Part shown: piece by piece, positions 51,229 to 60,418 of the stretch
Position numbering within the stretch: position 1 is the stretch's first letter
How the letters are laid out: every line of letters starts with the position of its first letter
Source of the DNA: Sagittula salina
Lineage (GTDB): Bacteria > Pseudomonadota > Alphaproteobacteria > Rhodobacterales > Rhodobacteraceae
Direction of reading: 5' to 3'
Assembly (NCBI RefSeq): GCF_017813235.1
Contig: NZ_JAGISH010000016.1
Coordinates: forward strand, 19,172-83,171
DNA length: 64,000 nt
Program-made: the position numbers and the translations under genes
Notes under the pieces: model-generated
Databases searched by the model: none
What the model was told of the DNA's origin: nothing
Seen by the model: only the letters and a program-made list of their open reading frames with translations

Positions 51229-52017
51229 TTATGCAGGATCTGAAAAGTCCGGCCTTCGTTTGCCCAGGAAGGCCCCAAGCCCCTCCGCTGCCTCTGCACC
51301 GAAGCGGGCGCGGTTGATACATTCGGCCTCCAGCGCCATGTGCTCTGCCAGACCCTGCGTCGGGGCCGTGTTCACCTCGTGTTTTATCATCGCCATGGCC
51401 GCCGCCGGGCCGTTGGCAAGGCGCTGTGCGAGGGCCAGCACCTCATTCAGTGCCGCACCGGGTGCAACCACCGCGTTCACCACGCCTGCCTGTTCCAGCC
51501 GCTCCACCGGCATGGGGCGGCCCAGCAGACACATCTCCATTACCATCTGGCGGGGCAGGGCGCTGCGCAGGAAATGTGTCGCGCCGCCGTCAGGGGTCAG
51601 CCCTACCTTGACGTAGGCGATGACAAGGCTCGCACCCTCCGCCGCGAGGATCATGTCGCAGGCCAGCGCCAGAGACGCACCCGCGCCAGCCGCCCCGCCT
51701 TCGAGGGCGCAGATCACGGGGACCGGCGCCGCGACCACGGCCTGAATCATCGCATTCAACGCGTCGGTGTTGCCGGAGGCTTCGCTTCGTGGGCGTTGGG
51801 CGCTGTCCTTCAGCGCGTTGATGTTGCCGCCCGAAGAGAAGTAGCCGTTCGCCCCGGTCAGCACGATGGCCCGGGCGCCATCGTCCACGCCGTCGATCAC
51901 TGCGGCGCGAAGGGCGTCGTACTGCGGGCGCGATATGGAATTGCGGCTACGCGCGCCGTCAATGGTCAGCACAAGAACGGCACCCTGCCGGTCTACCCTG
52001 ATCTGCGTGTCGGACAT
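51229..52017 (-). CDS. Enoyl-CoA hydratase/isomerase family protein
   Basis: 262 residues of the crotonase fold. The two oxyanion-hole segments are NGYFSSGGNINAL and LEGGAAGAGASLALACDMILAA. The second catalytic Glu position of true hydratases (usually in the GLVPDxG region) reads VGLTPDGGATHFL, so another acyl-CoA reaction, such as isomerase or hydrolase, is possible. Monocistronic as far as can be seen. Confidence 0.9.
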   Translation of the reverse strand: MSDTQIRVDRQGAVLVLTIDGARSRNSISRPQYDALRAAVIDGVDDGARAIVLTGANGYFSSGGNINALKDSAQRPRSEASGNTDALNAMIQAVVAAPVPVICALEGGAAGAGASLALACDMILAAEGASLVIAYVKVGLTPDGGATHFLRSALPRQMVMEMCLLGRPMPVERLEQAGVVNAVVAPGAALNEVLALAQRLANGPAAAMAMIKHEVNTAPTQGLAEHMALEAECINRARFGAEAAEGLGAFLGKRRPDFSDPA

Positions 52018-52071
52018 GTGAACCCTCTCCTTTTGCGCGCAAAAGACCCGCCGCAGGCGGGGAAGGCAAGC

Positions 52072-53310
52072 TCAGCGTAGCGCGCGCTTCATGGCGGCCT
52101 CGGGAAAGCACGTGGCGAGCTGGCCCGTGGCCTCCTGCCAGCGCCCGATAGAGCGCCGTGTCCTGAACCCCGGCAGTCCGTCCGCGCCGCCGACGTCGTG
52201 GCCCATACGCTCCAGCGCGCGCTGCATCTGTGCAACATCGGACCGATACAGCCCGCCCACAGCGCCCCAGGGCGCGGCAAAGTCGCCCACGCCATATTGG
52301 ACACGGTCGCCGACATGGCCAACGAAAAGCGCGTAGAGATCGCTCATGTTGTAATCTTTCAGGACATAGAAATTCGGCGTCACGATGAAGGCGGGACCAT
52401 GCCGCCCGGCGGGCATGAGCAGGAAACCCGCACCCTTCATTTCATGCGCCGGAAAGGGGCGGCCGGAAACCCTGGTGATCCCCCGATCGGCCCAATCGGC
52501 GATACGGCGACCCTGGTCGGGTCCCTCCAGGGTGCAGCTGATGCTCTCGGGCACGCGCACCTCGAAACCCCAATCGCGCCCGGCCTGCCAGCCATGCGCC
52601 GCAAGGTAGCGCGCGATCGAGGCGATGGTATCCGCCTCCGACCGCCAGATATCGGCGTGCCCGTCGCCATCGCCATCTGCGGCGTGTTTCAGGAAATTCG
52701 TCGGCATGAATTGCGGCTGGCCGAGCGCGCCAGCCCATGAGCTTTTCATGGCGCTTTCCGGCGCATGACCCGCCTCCGCGATCTGCAGGAGCGCAATGAG
52801 TTCCTCGGTGAAATAAGGCGCGCGAGTGGACATGAAGCCCTTTGTCCCCAGCACGCGGAAGGCGTTGTGCGGGATCGCGGCACGGCCATAGTTTGATTCG
52901 CGCCCCCAGATGCCGAGGACGATTCGCCCCGGCACCCCGGTGGCTTTCTCGGCCCGCGTCAGGGCGGCGGCATGGATCCTTGCCATGCGGCGGCCTTGCT
53001 CCGTCGCGGCGACCAGCCCCCCGCGAGAGAAATACTTGCCCGGACTGCCGAATTCCGACTGTCGTTGCTGCCTTTGGGTGGACGCCTTCTGCCCCGGGGG
53101 GACAAGGTCGGGCAGATCCCAGTCGAGGCTGACGCCGTCGAACGCAGAATCGAATGTCGCGCGGCTTACACCCTTGCCGCGCGCGGTCGGCCATATGGTC
53201 TGTTCCAGCCAGCCGCGGAACTGATGCTCGACAGCGGCACGATCCTGCGCACGGATGGGCAGGCCATGAAGGCAGACGAGGAATGCCAGAAGGATCGCGC
53301 GAAGGGCCAA
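52072..53310 (-). CDS. Lytic murein transglycosylase, MltB family
   Basis: 412 residues from a TTG at 53310 (CGGAG nine bases upstream), opening with a signal peptide ending PIRAQD. The catalytic Glu lies in GIWGRESNYGR; SWAGALGQPQFMPTNFLKHA and DGDGHADIW are family signatures. The C-terminus (PWGAVGGLYRSDVAQMQRALERMGHDVGGADGLPGFRTRRSI) is a peptidoglycan-binding domain. It cleaves cell-wall glycan to 1,6-anhydro products in the periplasm. Confidence 0.92.
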   Translation of the reverse strand: MALRAILLAFLVCLHGLPIRAQDRAAVEHQFRGWLEQTIWPTARGKGVSRATFDSAFDGVSLDWDLPDLVPPGQKASTQRQQRQSEFGSPGKYFSRGGLVAATEQGRRMARIHAAALTRAEKATGVPGRIVLGIWGRESNYGRAAIPHNAFRVLGTKGFMSTRAPYFTEELIALLQIAEAGHAPESAMKSSWAGALGQPQFMPTNFLKHAADGDGDGHADIWRSEADTIASIARYLAAHGWQAGRDWGFEVRVPESISCTLEGPDQGRRIADWADRGITRVSGRPFPAHEMKGAGFLLMPAGRHGPAFIVTPNFYVLKDYNMSDLYALFVGHVGDRVQYGVGDFAAPWGAVGGLYRSDVAQMQRALERMGHDVGGADGLPGFRTRRSIGRWQEATGQLATCFPEAAMKRALR

Positions 53311-53390
53311 AGGTCATCACTCCGAAGGGTTTCGAAGAGCCTAGCCCCTTGTCCTGCGATTGCCACCCCGGCGCGCGCCGATGGACGACC

Positions 53391-53603
53391 TCAGGCCTCG
53401 CGCTCGGCCAGATTGACCAGGCGGCATTTCCAGCTTCTGACGCGTTGGCCGGGGTGTTCGTTCACCCATTGCGCCAGTTGCGGCTGAGCGCCCATCATGC
53501 AGGTCATCGGGGTGACATCGGTGAAAAGCAGGCTGCGTTCCTGGCAGTTGGCCGACTGTGACTGCGCCCCGAACATGCAGGCCACAAAAATCAGTTCGAT
53601 CAT
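53391..53603 (-). CDS. Small cysteine-containing exported protein, unknown
   Basis: 70 residues from the ATG at 53603, after GAGGAAACGCAC. A hydrophobic start (MIELIFVACMFGAQ) could be a short signal. Four cysteines (CMFG, NCQE, TCMM, KCRL) are spread along it, suggesting disulfides in the periplasm. No family recognised. It is flanked by genes on both strands and probably monocistronic. Confidence 0.6.
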   Translation of the reverse strand: MIELIFVACMFGAQSQSANCQERSLLFTDVTPMTCMMGAQPQLAQWVNEHPGQRVRSWKCRLVNLAEREA

Positions 53604-53772
53604 GTGCGTTTCCTCGTCCAATACATCCTTTGGTCGTAATTTCACGTTGCAGCAACCTGAGGAAAGGTCAGGTTAACAGACCGAACGGTGCCACGAATTG
53701 TCGCTATGCTGCGATGCAGAAATTCGCAATCCACTGGCAGATGCACGGAAAACGGGCAGAATTGGAGAAGGC

Positions 53773-55332
53773 GTGAGCGAACGCGTGATGTCGCTGAAAA
53801 CCCGTCTGACGGCCGGGGCGGTGGCGCTGACCGCTGCAACGGTTCTGACCGCGTTGGTCCTGCTGATCGGTATGGCGCAGGTTGGCGTGCGGATGCAGGC
53901 GGCACTGCAGGCGGAGGCGCGGATGGCGCGCTATTCCACGTTATCGACGCAGGTCTCCACCTTTCTTGTCGTCGCTACAGAGGCGGTGCAGCGCGGGTTG
54001 TCGCCTGAAACCCGTGCCGACCGGCTGGACCCGGTGGCGGCGGGTATCCGCGAAACTTTTGCCGCGCTTAACGGCGATCTCGAACAGGCCGTGAGCGATG
54101 CGGAGCGGCTTGACCTCGACACACAGAGCCGGTTCGGCACGCAGAGCCTGCTGCTTGCTCGCATGGCAGCCTCGGTCGACCAGACGATGAGGGGGCTGGG
54201 GCGGGACATGGACCCGATTTCGCTCAGGGCGTGGGTGGACAGCTTTGCCTCCCGCTTTGACCCGCTGCTGAACGAGGCGGTCAACACCGAAGTGCTGTTC
54301 CGGCGCGAAACGCTTGCGGGGATCGAAACGCTGCGGGCACGGCTGACGTGGATCGCGGTGGGGCTGGCGGCGTTGTCGGTCGCCATGGCGGTGGCGTTTT
54401 ACGCCGGGTTGATCCAACCGCAGTTCCGCCGTCTGGACCTGTTGCGCGACGCGGCGCGGCGGATCGGGGCGCAGGATTTCGCGTTGTCGCTGCCCGATAC
54501 GCGGGCGGACGAGATCGGTAGGCTGTACCGCGAAACCGACGCAGCCGCCCGCCTGTTGGCGGACCGGCAGGCGGAAGTGGCCGCCGACCGCGCACATCTG
54601 AACGAGATCATCGAAGCGCGGACCGAAGCTCTCAGCGCCGCCAACGCCCGCCTGTCGGAGATCGATGAAAGCCGCCGCCGTCTGTTTGCCGATATCAGCC
54701 ACGAACTGCGCACGCCGCTGACCGTCATCCTGATGGAGGCGCAGCTTGGCCGACAGGTGGTGCCCGGCGCGCGCGACGTCTTTGACACCATCGAGACCCG
54801 CGCCGCGCGGCTGAACCGGCGTATCGACGATCTCCTGCGCGTGGCCCGATCGGATTCCGGTGTGCTGGCGCTTTCGCCGGAGGCGGTGCCGCTGGGCGTG
54901 CTGCTGGCCGAGGCGGCGGAGGAGGTAAGCGCCGAATGCGCCTCTGCCGGCGTGGCGCTCACCGTCGACGCGGTGGACGGCACCGTGACGGCGGATCGCA
55001 ACTGGCTGCGGCAGGTGCTGGTGGGGCTGATCCGCAACGCGCTGCGCCACGCCCGTGATGGCGGTGCCGTCACGGTCGCGGCGGAGCCGGACGGTATGCT
55101 CAGCGTCACCGATAACGGTCCCGGCATCCCGGCGGCCGCGCAGGAGCGATTGTTCGACCGGTTCACCCAAGGGACGCCGAACCGGGCGGGATTTGGCCTT
55201 GGGCTCGCGTTGGCGAAATGGGTGATTGAAGAACACGGCGGTTCAGTTGCCATCGAAAGCCCGGTGGCGGAGCCGATCGGAGACGCACCCGGAACGAAGG
55301 TGGTGCTTCGCCTGCCCGCCGATCCGCGCTAG
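53773..55332 (+). CDS. Sensor histidine kinase
   Basis: 519 residues from the GTG at 53773, five bases after GGAGAAG; an ATG at 53788 is a close alternative. TM1 (about 14-36), a periplasmic helical sensor (40-190), TM2 (190-212), HAMP (213-265), HisKA with His310 in DISHELRTPL, and an HATPase domain (LIRNALRHA, DNGPGIP, FGLGLALAKWV). It is paired with the OmpR-type regulator 10 bases downstream. Its place before the MoxR/VWA genes resembles the MxaY/MxaX or FlhS/FlhR systems of Paracoccus methanol metabolism; that link is inference. Confidence 0.92.
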   Translation: MSERVMSLKTRLTAGAVALTAATVLTALVLLIGMAQVGVRMQAALQAEARMARYSTLSTQVSTFLVVATEAVQRGLSPETRADRLDPVAAGIRETFAALNGDLEQAVSDAERLDLDTQSRFGTQSLLLARMAASVDQTMRGLGRDMDPISLRAWVDSFASRFDPLLNEAVNTEVLFRRETLAGIETLRARLTWIAVGLAALSVAMAVAFYAGLIQPQFRRLDLLRDAARRIGAQDFALSLPDTRADEIGRLYRETDAAARLLADRQAEVAADRAHLNEIIEARTEALSAANARLSEIDESRRRLFADISHELRTPLTVILMEAQLGRQVVPGARDVFDTIETRAARLNRRIDDLLRVARSDSGVLALSPEAVPLGVLLAEAAEEVSAECASAGVALTVDAVDGTVTADRNWLRQVLVGLIRNALRHARDGGAVTVAAEPDGMLSVTDNGPGIPAAAQERLFDRFTQGTPNRAGFGLGLALAKWVIEEHGGSVAIESPVAEPIGDAPGTKVVLRLPADPR

Positions 55333-55342
55333 GACGCTTGTC

Positions 55343-56026
55343 ATGACGCTCAGACTTCTCATCGTGGACGACGATCCCGGCATCGCTTCGGCGCTGGCGC
55401 GTGGCATGACCCTGCACGGCTACGAGTCCGAGACGGAGAACCGCGCCGACCGCGCGCTCGACCGACTGACGGATGGTGATTTCGACGCTGCCATCGTGGA
55501 TGTGATGCTGGGGCAGGACAGCGGCATCGACGTGGTGCGGTCCGCGCGCGCAAAGGGCGCCATGCTGCCGATCCTGATGCTTTCGGCGCTCTCGGACGTG
55601 GAACACCGCGCCGAAGGGTTGGAGGCGGGGGCCGACGATTATGTGGTCAAGCCCTTCGACTTTGCCGAACTGGTGGCTCGGCTGCGCGTGCAGGCCCGGC
55701 GGGCCGAGACGCGCCGCCCGCGCGCGGCGCGGTTTACCCCGGCCGACCGCACGCTGCGACTGGCCGACGCGGAAGCGGTGCTGACGGAACGCGAATCGGA
55801 ACTGCTGCTTCTACTTCTGGAGGCGGGCGCTGAACCGCTGCCGCGCGGTGCCATCTTTGATGCGCTCTGGGCGGCCGAAGGATCAGGGGCGGAGAACGTG
55901 GTGGACGTCTACATCGGTTACATTCGCAAAAAGCTGGCGGCGGCGGATTTCGGGTTCTCCATCCGGACCCTGCGCAACCGCGGGTTCTGCCTCGAGGGGA
56001 CGCCGCCAGAGGTCGGAGACGCCTGA
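55343..56026 (+). CDS. OmpR-family response regulator
   Basis: 227 residues. Receiver with Asp9-Asp11, phospho-acceptor Asp53 (AAIVDVML), Ser81 and Lys103 (VVKPFD). Then a short linker and a winged-helix DNA-binding domain (LTERESELLLLLLEAG...ENVVDVYIGYIRKKL...IRTLRNRGFCL). It forms an operon with the kinase just upstream. Targets are probably the downstream MoxR-type genes or C1 genes, by analogy with MxaX. Confidence 0.93.
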   Translation: MTLRLLIVDDDPGIASALARGMTLHGYESETENRADRALDRLTDGDFDAAIVDVMLGQDSGIDVVRSARAKGAMLPILMLSALSDVEHRAEGLEAGADDYVVKPFDFAELVARLRVQARRAETRRPRAARFTPADRTLRLADAEAVLTERESELLLLLLEAGAEPLPRGAIFDALWAAEGSGAENVVDVYIGYIRKKLAAADFGFSIRTLRNRGFCLEGTPPEVGDA

Positions 56027-56210
56027 GGGTCATCGTCGAACACGTTCTCAGAAAATAAGAATTCCGTTTTCCGAAGCAGCCCGGCAGGATTGCGGGCAGA
56101 TACCCTCCCGTGGGTTGCCGCTGTTTCTCCCCCCTGACGGCGGCAGACCTTGCTCTTGGCCTATCGAATCTTCTCTAGGTCTTTCGAGGACGTGATTTGG
56201 ACCCGCGTGC

Positions 56211-57167
56211 GTGCTGCGCTACCTTCACGTCATGCCTTTCGTGTCGGCCATCCTTCTGACGATCGCGCTGACCCTGCCCGCAGGGGCGGCGGATAGTGCA
56301 ACCGCCGACCGCGCGGGCTACCTCGCGCTGGCGCGCACCGGCTGGATCTACGAGTTGCGCGCGGCGATGACGCGTCGCGACCTGTCGATTCCGGTACACA
56401 TCAACGGACGCGATTTTGCGGGCTCTGCGCTGTGTATCGTGGGCGAACGCCCCGACCCGCAGACGCTGGCGACGCTGCGCGGGTTCTCGGCGCTGGCCCG
56501 GCAGGTCTTTGGGCGCCCGCTGCCGATGCGCTACGCCGGGCCCGAGGCGCAGTTGTGCGGGCCGCGCCGCACAGTGGTGCTGCGGCTCTATTCAGGCTGG
56601 CCGCCGAACCGGGCGTTGTCCGCCGATCTGGACTGGCTGAATGCGACCTATGATCTTGGCCTGCCGCGCGGGCGTGACTATGCCGCGACCTCGCCGGGGC
56701 AGGCGCAGACCTTCTTTGGCAGGCGTGGTGCTGCCACGCATATCCTTGTCCAGCAGGGGGGCGAGGGCACCGCGAACGACCCCCTGGCCCGCAGCTATTT
56801 CCGCTCTATCCTGCTCGAGGAAATGTTCCAGAGCTTCACCTTCGGGATGGACGTCCTTGCCTTTCATCGCAGCCCGCGCTTCCTGTCAAAGCTTCAGGAA
56901 GTGCCTCTGAACATCCATCGCCTGCCGTGGGGGTCGGCTGCCTTCATGCGCGCGCTCTTGCGGTCGAACCCGCAACGATTATGCGCCTTCGACGTGTTCA
57001 TGATGTACGCGGTGGCGCAGGCGCCGGTGGATCAGACCACCGACCCGGCCTTTCTCGACTGGATCGAAACGCGGTTCGACCGGCTTGACGCGCAAGCGCG
57101 CGACACACTGGCCGACCCGCGTTTTTCCGAGGTTCTCGATCCGGAGTGCCGCGCCTGGAGTGAGTGA
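56211..57167 (+). CDS. Exported protein, DUF2927-like
   Basis: 318 residues from a GTG at 56211, or 311 from the ATG at 56232 (MPFVSAILLTIALTLPAGA), which opens directly into the signal peptide. The mature part has LCGPRRTVVLRLYSGWPPNR-like and RSYFRSILLEEMFQSFTFGMDVL segments that resemble DUF2927-type secreted proteins, in which an E-E-x-x-Q patch suggests an enzyme fold. No clear catalytic motif. It stands alone between the two-component pair and the MoxR operon. Confidence 0.7.
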   Translation: MLRYLHVMPFVSAILLTIALTLPAGAADSATADRAGYLALARTGWIYELRAAMTRRDLSIPVHINGRDFAGSALCIVGERPDPQTLATLRGFSALARQVFGRPLPMRYAGPEAQLCGPRRTVVLRLYSGWPPNRALSADLDWLNATYDLGLPRGRDYAATSPGQAQTFFGRRGAATHILVQQGGEGTANDPLARSYFRSILLEEMFQSFTFGMDVLAFHRSPRFLSKLQEVPLNIHRLPWGSAAFMRALLRSNPQRLCAFDVFMMYAVAQAPVDQTTDPAFLDWIETRFDRLDAQARDTLADPRFSEVLDPECRAWSE

Positions 57168-57275
57168 GCCCGGCGGAAATTACGACCATCGGGTGAATAG
57201 GTCGAACCGGTACGCCCGCGCTAGACTGGCGACAGACCGCGCGGGGTGAAGAACGAAGCGTGGCAGGGAGGATTC

Positions 57276-58226
57276 ATGGACATTCAGACCACGCCTGCGG
57301 GGCTGCGTCCTCTGTGGGAACATCTTTCCCACGGGTTGATCGGGCACGAGCGGCTGATCGAACGCCTGTTGATCGCGCTGCTGTCGGGCGGCCACATCCT
57401 GATCGAAGGACCGCCGGGGCTGGCCAAGACCCGCGCGGTAAAATGGCTTAGCGAGGCGATCGAGGGCAGCTTTGCCCGCATCCAATGCACGCCGGACCTG
57501 ATGCCCTCGGATCTCACGGGCACCCCGGTCTATCGCCCGCAGACCGCCACCTTCGAATTCGTGCGAGGGCCGGTATTTCACAACCTCGTGCTGGTGGACG
57601 AGGTGAACCGCGCCCCGCCCAAGGTGCAATCCGCCCTGCTCGAAGCCATGGCAGAGCATCAGGTCACTGCGGGCAACGAAACCCACCCGCTGCCCGATCC
57701 CTTTCTCGTGGTGGCGACGCAGAATCCCATCGAACAGGACGGAACTTTCCCCCTGCCTGAGGCGCAGCTTGACCGTTTCCTGCTGTATGTCGTGCTGACG
57801 CTGCCCGATGCGGAAACCGAACGGCGCATTCTCGATCTGGTGGAGGCCGAAGGTGCCAGTCCCGCGCCGCAGTCGCCGCAACTGACGCTTCAGGTGCTGG
57901 CCGAGGCACGGCGGCAAGCCATGGCCACGCACCTCGCGCCCGAATTGCGCGACTACATCGTGCGGCTTGTGATGGCCACGCGCGACGGACCCGCGCGGGA
58001 GACGCTGGCCCATGCGGTTTCGCCGCGTGGCTCGCTGGCTTTGGCGGCAAGCGCGAAGGCCCGCGCCTACCTGCGCGGTCGCGATCATGCGTTACCGGAG
58101 GATGTGGAGGCGCTCGCTCCGGATGCGTTGGCGCATCGCATGGTACTGTCGTGGCGGGCCACCGCCGAGGGGCTGACTACCCGCGAGGTGGTCGCCCGCA
58201 TCCTGCGCGAGGTAGAGCCGTTGTGA
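57276..58226 (+). CDS. MoxR-family AAA+ ATPase
   Basis: 316 residues from the ATG at 57276 after AGGGAGG. Walker A GPPGLAKT (45-52), Walker B LVLVDEVNRAPP, sensor 1 VVATQNPIEQDGTFPLPEAQLDRF, all typical of MoxR. MoxR proteins act as chaperones with VWA-domain partners to insert metals or assemble complexes. The gene heads a tight operon of seven genes whose content (DUF58, DUF4381-like, two VWA, TPR, BatD-like) recalls mxaRSACKLD of methanol dehydrogenase clusters. Confidence 0.93.
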   Translation: MDIQTTPAGLRPLWEHLSHGLIGHERLIERLLIALLSGGHILIEGPPGLAKTRAVKWLSEAIEGSFARIQCTPDLMPSDLTGTPVYRPQTATFEFVRGPVFHNLVLVDEVNRAPPKVQSALLEAMAEHQVTAGNETHPLPDPFLVVATQNPIEQDGTFPLPEAQLDRFLLYVVLTLPDAETERRILDLVEAEGASPAPQSPQLTLQVLAEARRQAMATHLAPELRDYIVRLVMATRDGPARETLAHAVSPRGSLALAASAKARAYLRGRDHALPEDVEALAPDALAHRMVLSWRATAEGLTTREVVARILREVEPL

Positions 58227-59125
58227 GCGCGCACCGCCAGTCTCCGGGCCCGGCGCTGGCGGAAACGCCCGGTGTCACATTGGATGCGCCGTCGCTGATC
58301 GCCCTACGGCAGGTGGCGCTGCGGGCGCGGGCAGAGCCGGTGCTGGCCGATCTGCCGGGCGGCTATGTCACCAAACGCAAGGGTCACGGGCAGGAGGTCG
58401 CCGACGTGCGCGGCTACGTTCCGGGCGACGACCTGCGCCACCTTGATCGCGGCACCACCGCGCGCACGGGCGAATTGCACGTCCGGCAGTTCATGGACGA
58501 ACGCGACCGGGTGACGCTTCTTGTAGCCGACTTTCGGGCGCCGATGCTCTGGGGGGTATCGCGCGCTTTCCGCTCTGTCGCGGCGGCAGAGGCGCTGTGT
58601 CTGCTGGGCTGGCAGGCAGTGGAAGACGGCGGCCGGGTCGGCCTTCTGGCGCTGACCGGACAGGGGCCTTTCGGCGTGCGGCCACGGGGGCGGGTCCGCG
58701 GGATGCTGGACGTGATTGGTGGCCTTGTGCAGGCCCACGCCGCGGCGCTGAAGGCGCCGGGGGAGGCGCCCTTGCCGCTGGACCGCGCCGACCGGCTGGC
58801 GCCGCGCGGCGGGGAAATCGTTCTTGCCTCGGGCTTTGATCGGGCTGAGGGGTTGGGGGAAGCGCTTTCTGCCCTCGCGCGGCACCGGGCCGTGCATCTG
58901 CTGCAAGTCACCGACGCTGATCCCGCCGGCCTGCCGAAGGGCCGCTATCCGATCCGGCTGCCCAACGGGCGGCGGCTGCGGCTGACGCTGGGCGGGCAGG
59001 CCGCGCCGCTACCGCAGGTGGAGCGGATCGGGGGCCGCGCCGCACTGCGGCTGGACGCGGGCTGGCCGGTGGAGGACATGGCCCGGCGCATCGCGGCGGC
59101 CTTTCCGGCGGACCGCGCACCATGA
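58223..59125 (+). CDS. DUF58 protein (MxaS-like)
   Basis: 300 residues from a GTG that overlaps the MoxR stop. The conserved DUF58 centre is DVRGYVPGDDLRHLDRGTTARTGELHVRQF, with a VWA-like fold before and after it but without a full metal-ion site. It has no membrane segments, so it is probably cytosolic, working with MoxR. The stop overlaps the next ATG. Confidence 0.88.
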   Translation: MSAHRQSPGPALAETPGVTLDAPSLIALRQVALRARAEPVLADLPGGYVTKRKGHGQEVADVRGYVPGDDLRHLDRGTTARTGELHVRQFMDERDRVTLLVADFRAPMLWGVSRAFRSVAAAEALCLLGWQAVEDGGRVGLLALTGQGPFGVRPRGRVRGMLDVIGGLVQAHAAALKAPGEAPLPLDRADRLAPRGGEIVLASGFDRAEGLGEALSALARHRAVHLLQVTDADPAGLPKGRYPIRLPNGRRLRLTLGGQAAPLPQVERIGGRAALRLDAGWPVEDMARRIAAAFPADRAP

Positions 59126-59466
59126 ACGAAGGCACCATCACCGAGGCCACCCTGCAGTCCGGGCTGCGCGACATTCGTCTACCCGGTGCGGCAGCGGGCG
59201 GCCCGTGGGCAGAAGTCTTGGCCACGCTGGCGCTGGCGGGACTGCTGTCGCTTGTGCTTGCCGCACTCTGGCGGTGGCTGGCACAGGCCCGCCGCCCTGC
59301 CCGCGCCACGCTGACCCTGCCGAATGAGGCAGGTGCCCGCCGCATTTGCCTGCTCCGCCGCCTGAAAGCGGATCATCCGGACCGTTACGACGCCATTCGC
59401 GCCCGGCTTTATACCCGCGACGCGCCGGACAACGCGACGTTGGAGGCCGCGCTTGCAGATGATTGA
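59122..59466 (+). CDS. DUF4381-like single-pass membrane protein
   Basis: 114 residues: a short N-terminal arm (ITEATLQSGLRDIRLPG), one membrane helix (about 28-52) and a cytosolic basic tail. Proteins of this size and topology sit between DUF58 and VWA genes in Bat/Mxa operons. Overlaps at both ends with neighbours. Confidence 0.75.
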   Translation: MNEGTITEATLQSGLRDIRLPGAAAGGPWAEVLATLALAGLLSLVLAALWRWLAQARRPARATLTLPNEAGARRICLLRRLKADHPDRYDAIRARLYTRDAPDNATLEAALADD

Positions 59467-60418
59467 CCTCGCCACGCCACTCGCGCTGCTGCTTCTGCCC
59501 TTGCCATGGCTGGCCGCGCGACTGTTACCGCCTGCCGGGGTACGCGGCGCGGCACTGGTGGTGCCGGACGGAATCGCCCGGGTCCTGATGGCTGCGGGCC
59601 GTACCACCCCGCCTGCGCGTCTCCCCCGGCAGGCGCTGGCGTGGGCGGCATGGGCGCTGTTGGTCCTGGCGCTGTCGGGGCCTCGCCTGCTGGACCCGGT
59701 TCCCGCGCTGAAGGTTTCCGGCCGCGACCTTGCCATCGTGCTCGACCTTTCCGGCTCCATGGTACGCGACGATTTCGACCTCGATGGCCGTGCGGTCACG
59801 CGGCTCGAGGCCGTCACCACCGTCGGTGCCGATTTCGCGCGGCGGCGGGCGGGTGATCGCGTGGCGCTGATCGTCTTTGGGTCCGAAGCCTATTACGCCG
59901 CGCCCTTCACCTACGACGTCGAAGGCATCACCGCTCGCATCGAAGAAGCGCAAATCGGCGTCTCGGGCCGGGCAACGAATGTTTCCGATGGGCTGGGACT
60001 GGCGCTGAAGCGCATGGTCGACAGCGATGCGGCGACCCGGATCGTCATCCTGCTTTCGGACGGCAAGAGCAACGCTGGCGCGACCAACCCGCGCGGCGTG
60101 GCGCAACTGGCGGCGCGCATGGGCGTGCGGGTGCATACCATCGCGCTGGGGCCAAAGGATGTGACGGAGGTCGCCGCGCATGACAACGGCGCGGTGGATG
60201 TGGCGACCCTGCGTTCCATCAGTGATATTTCGGGCGGTGAGAGTTTCCGGGTAAAGACGACCGATGACCTCATCGAGGTGGCGGAGGCGTTGGACGCGCT
60301 CGAAGCCACGGAGAGCGATGGCCTCTCCGCCGAAGTCTGGCGCGCGCTCTGGATCTGGCCGGCGGCGCTCGGCGCGCTCCTTGCGCTGTTCCATGCGTGG
60401 CGGGAGGGGGCCGCATGA
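59459..60418 (+). CDS. VWA-domain membrane protein, BatA/MxaC-like
   Basis: 319 residues from the ATG at 59459 (TTG at 59453 also in frame). Two N-terminal membrane helices, a von Willebrand A domain with the metal site DLSGSM, then ATNVSDG and LSDGKSN, and a C-terminal helix. Complete MIDAS residues indicate metal-dependent binding. It faces the periplasm and likely works with MoxR. Confidence 0.9.
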   Translation: MIDLATPLALLLLPLPWLAARLLPPAGVRGAALVVPDGIARVLMAAGRTTPPARLPRQALAWAAWALLVLALSGPRLLDPVPALKVSGRDLAIVLDLSGSMVRDDFDLDGRAVTRLEAVTTVGADFARRRAGDRVALIVFGSEAYYAAPFTYDVEGITARIEEAQIGVSGRATNVSDGLGLALKRMVDSDAATRIVILLSDGKSNAGATNPRGVAQLAARMGVRVHTIALGPKDVTEVAAHDNGAVDVATLRSISDISGGESFRVKTTDDLIEVAEALDALEATESDGLSAEVWRALWIWPAALGALLALFHAWREGAA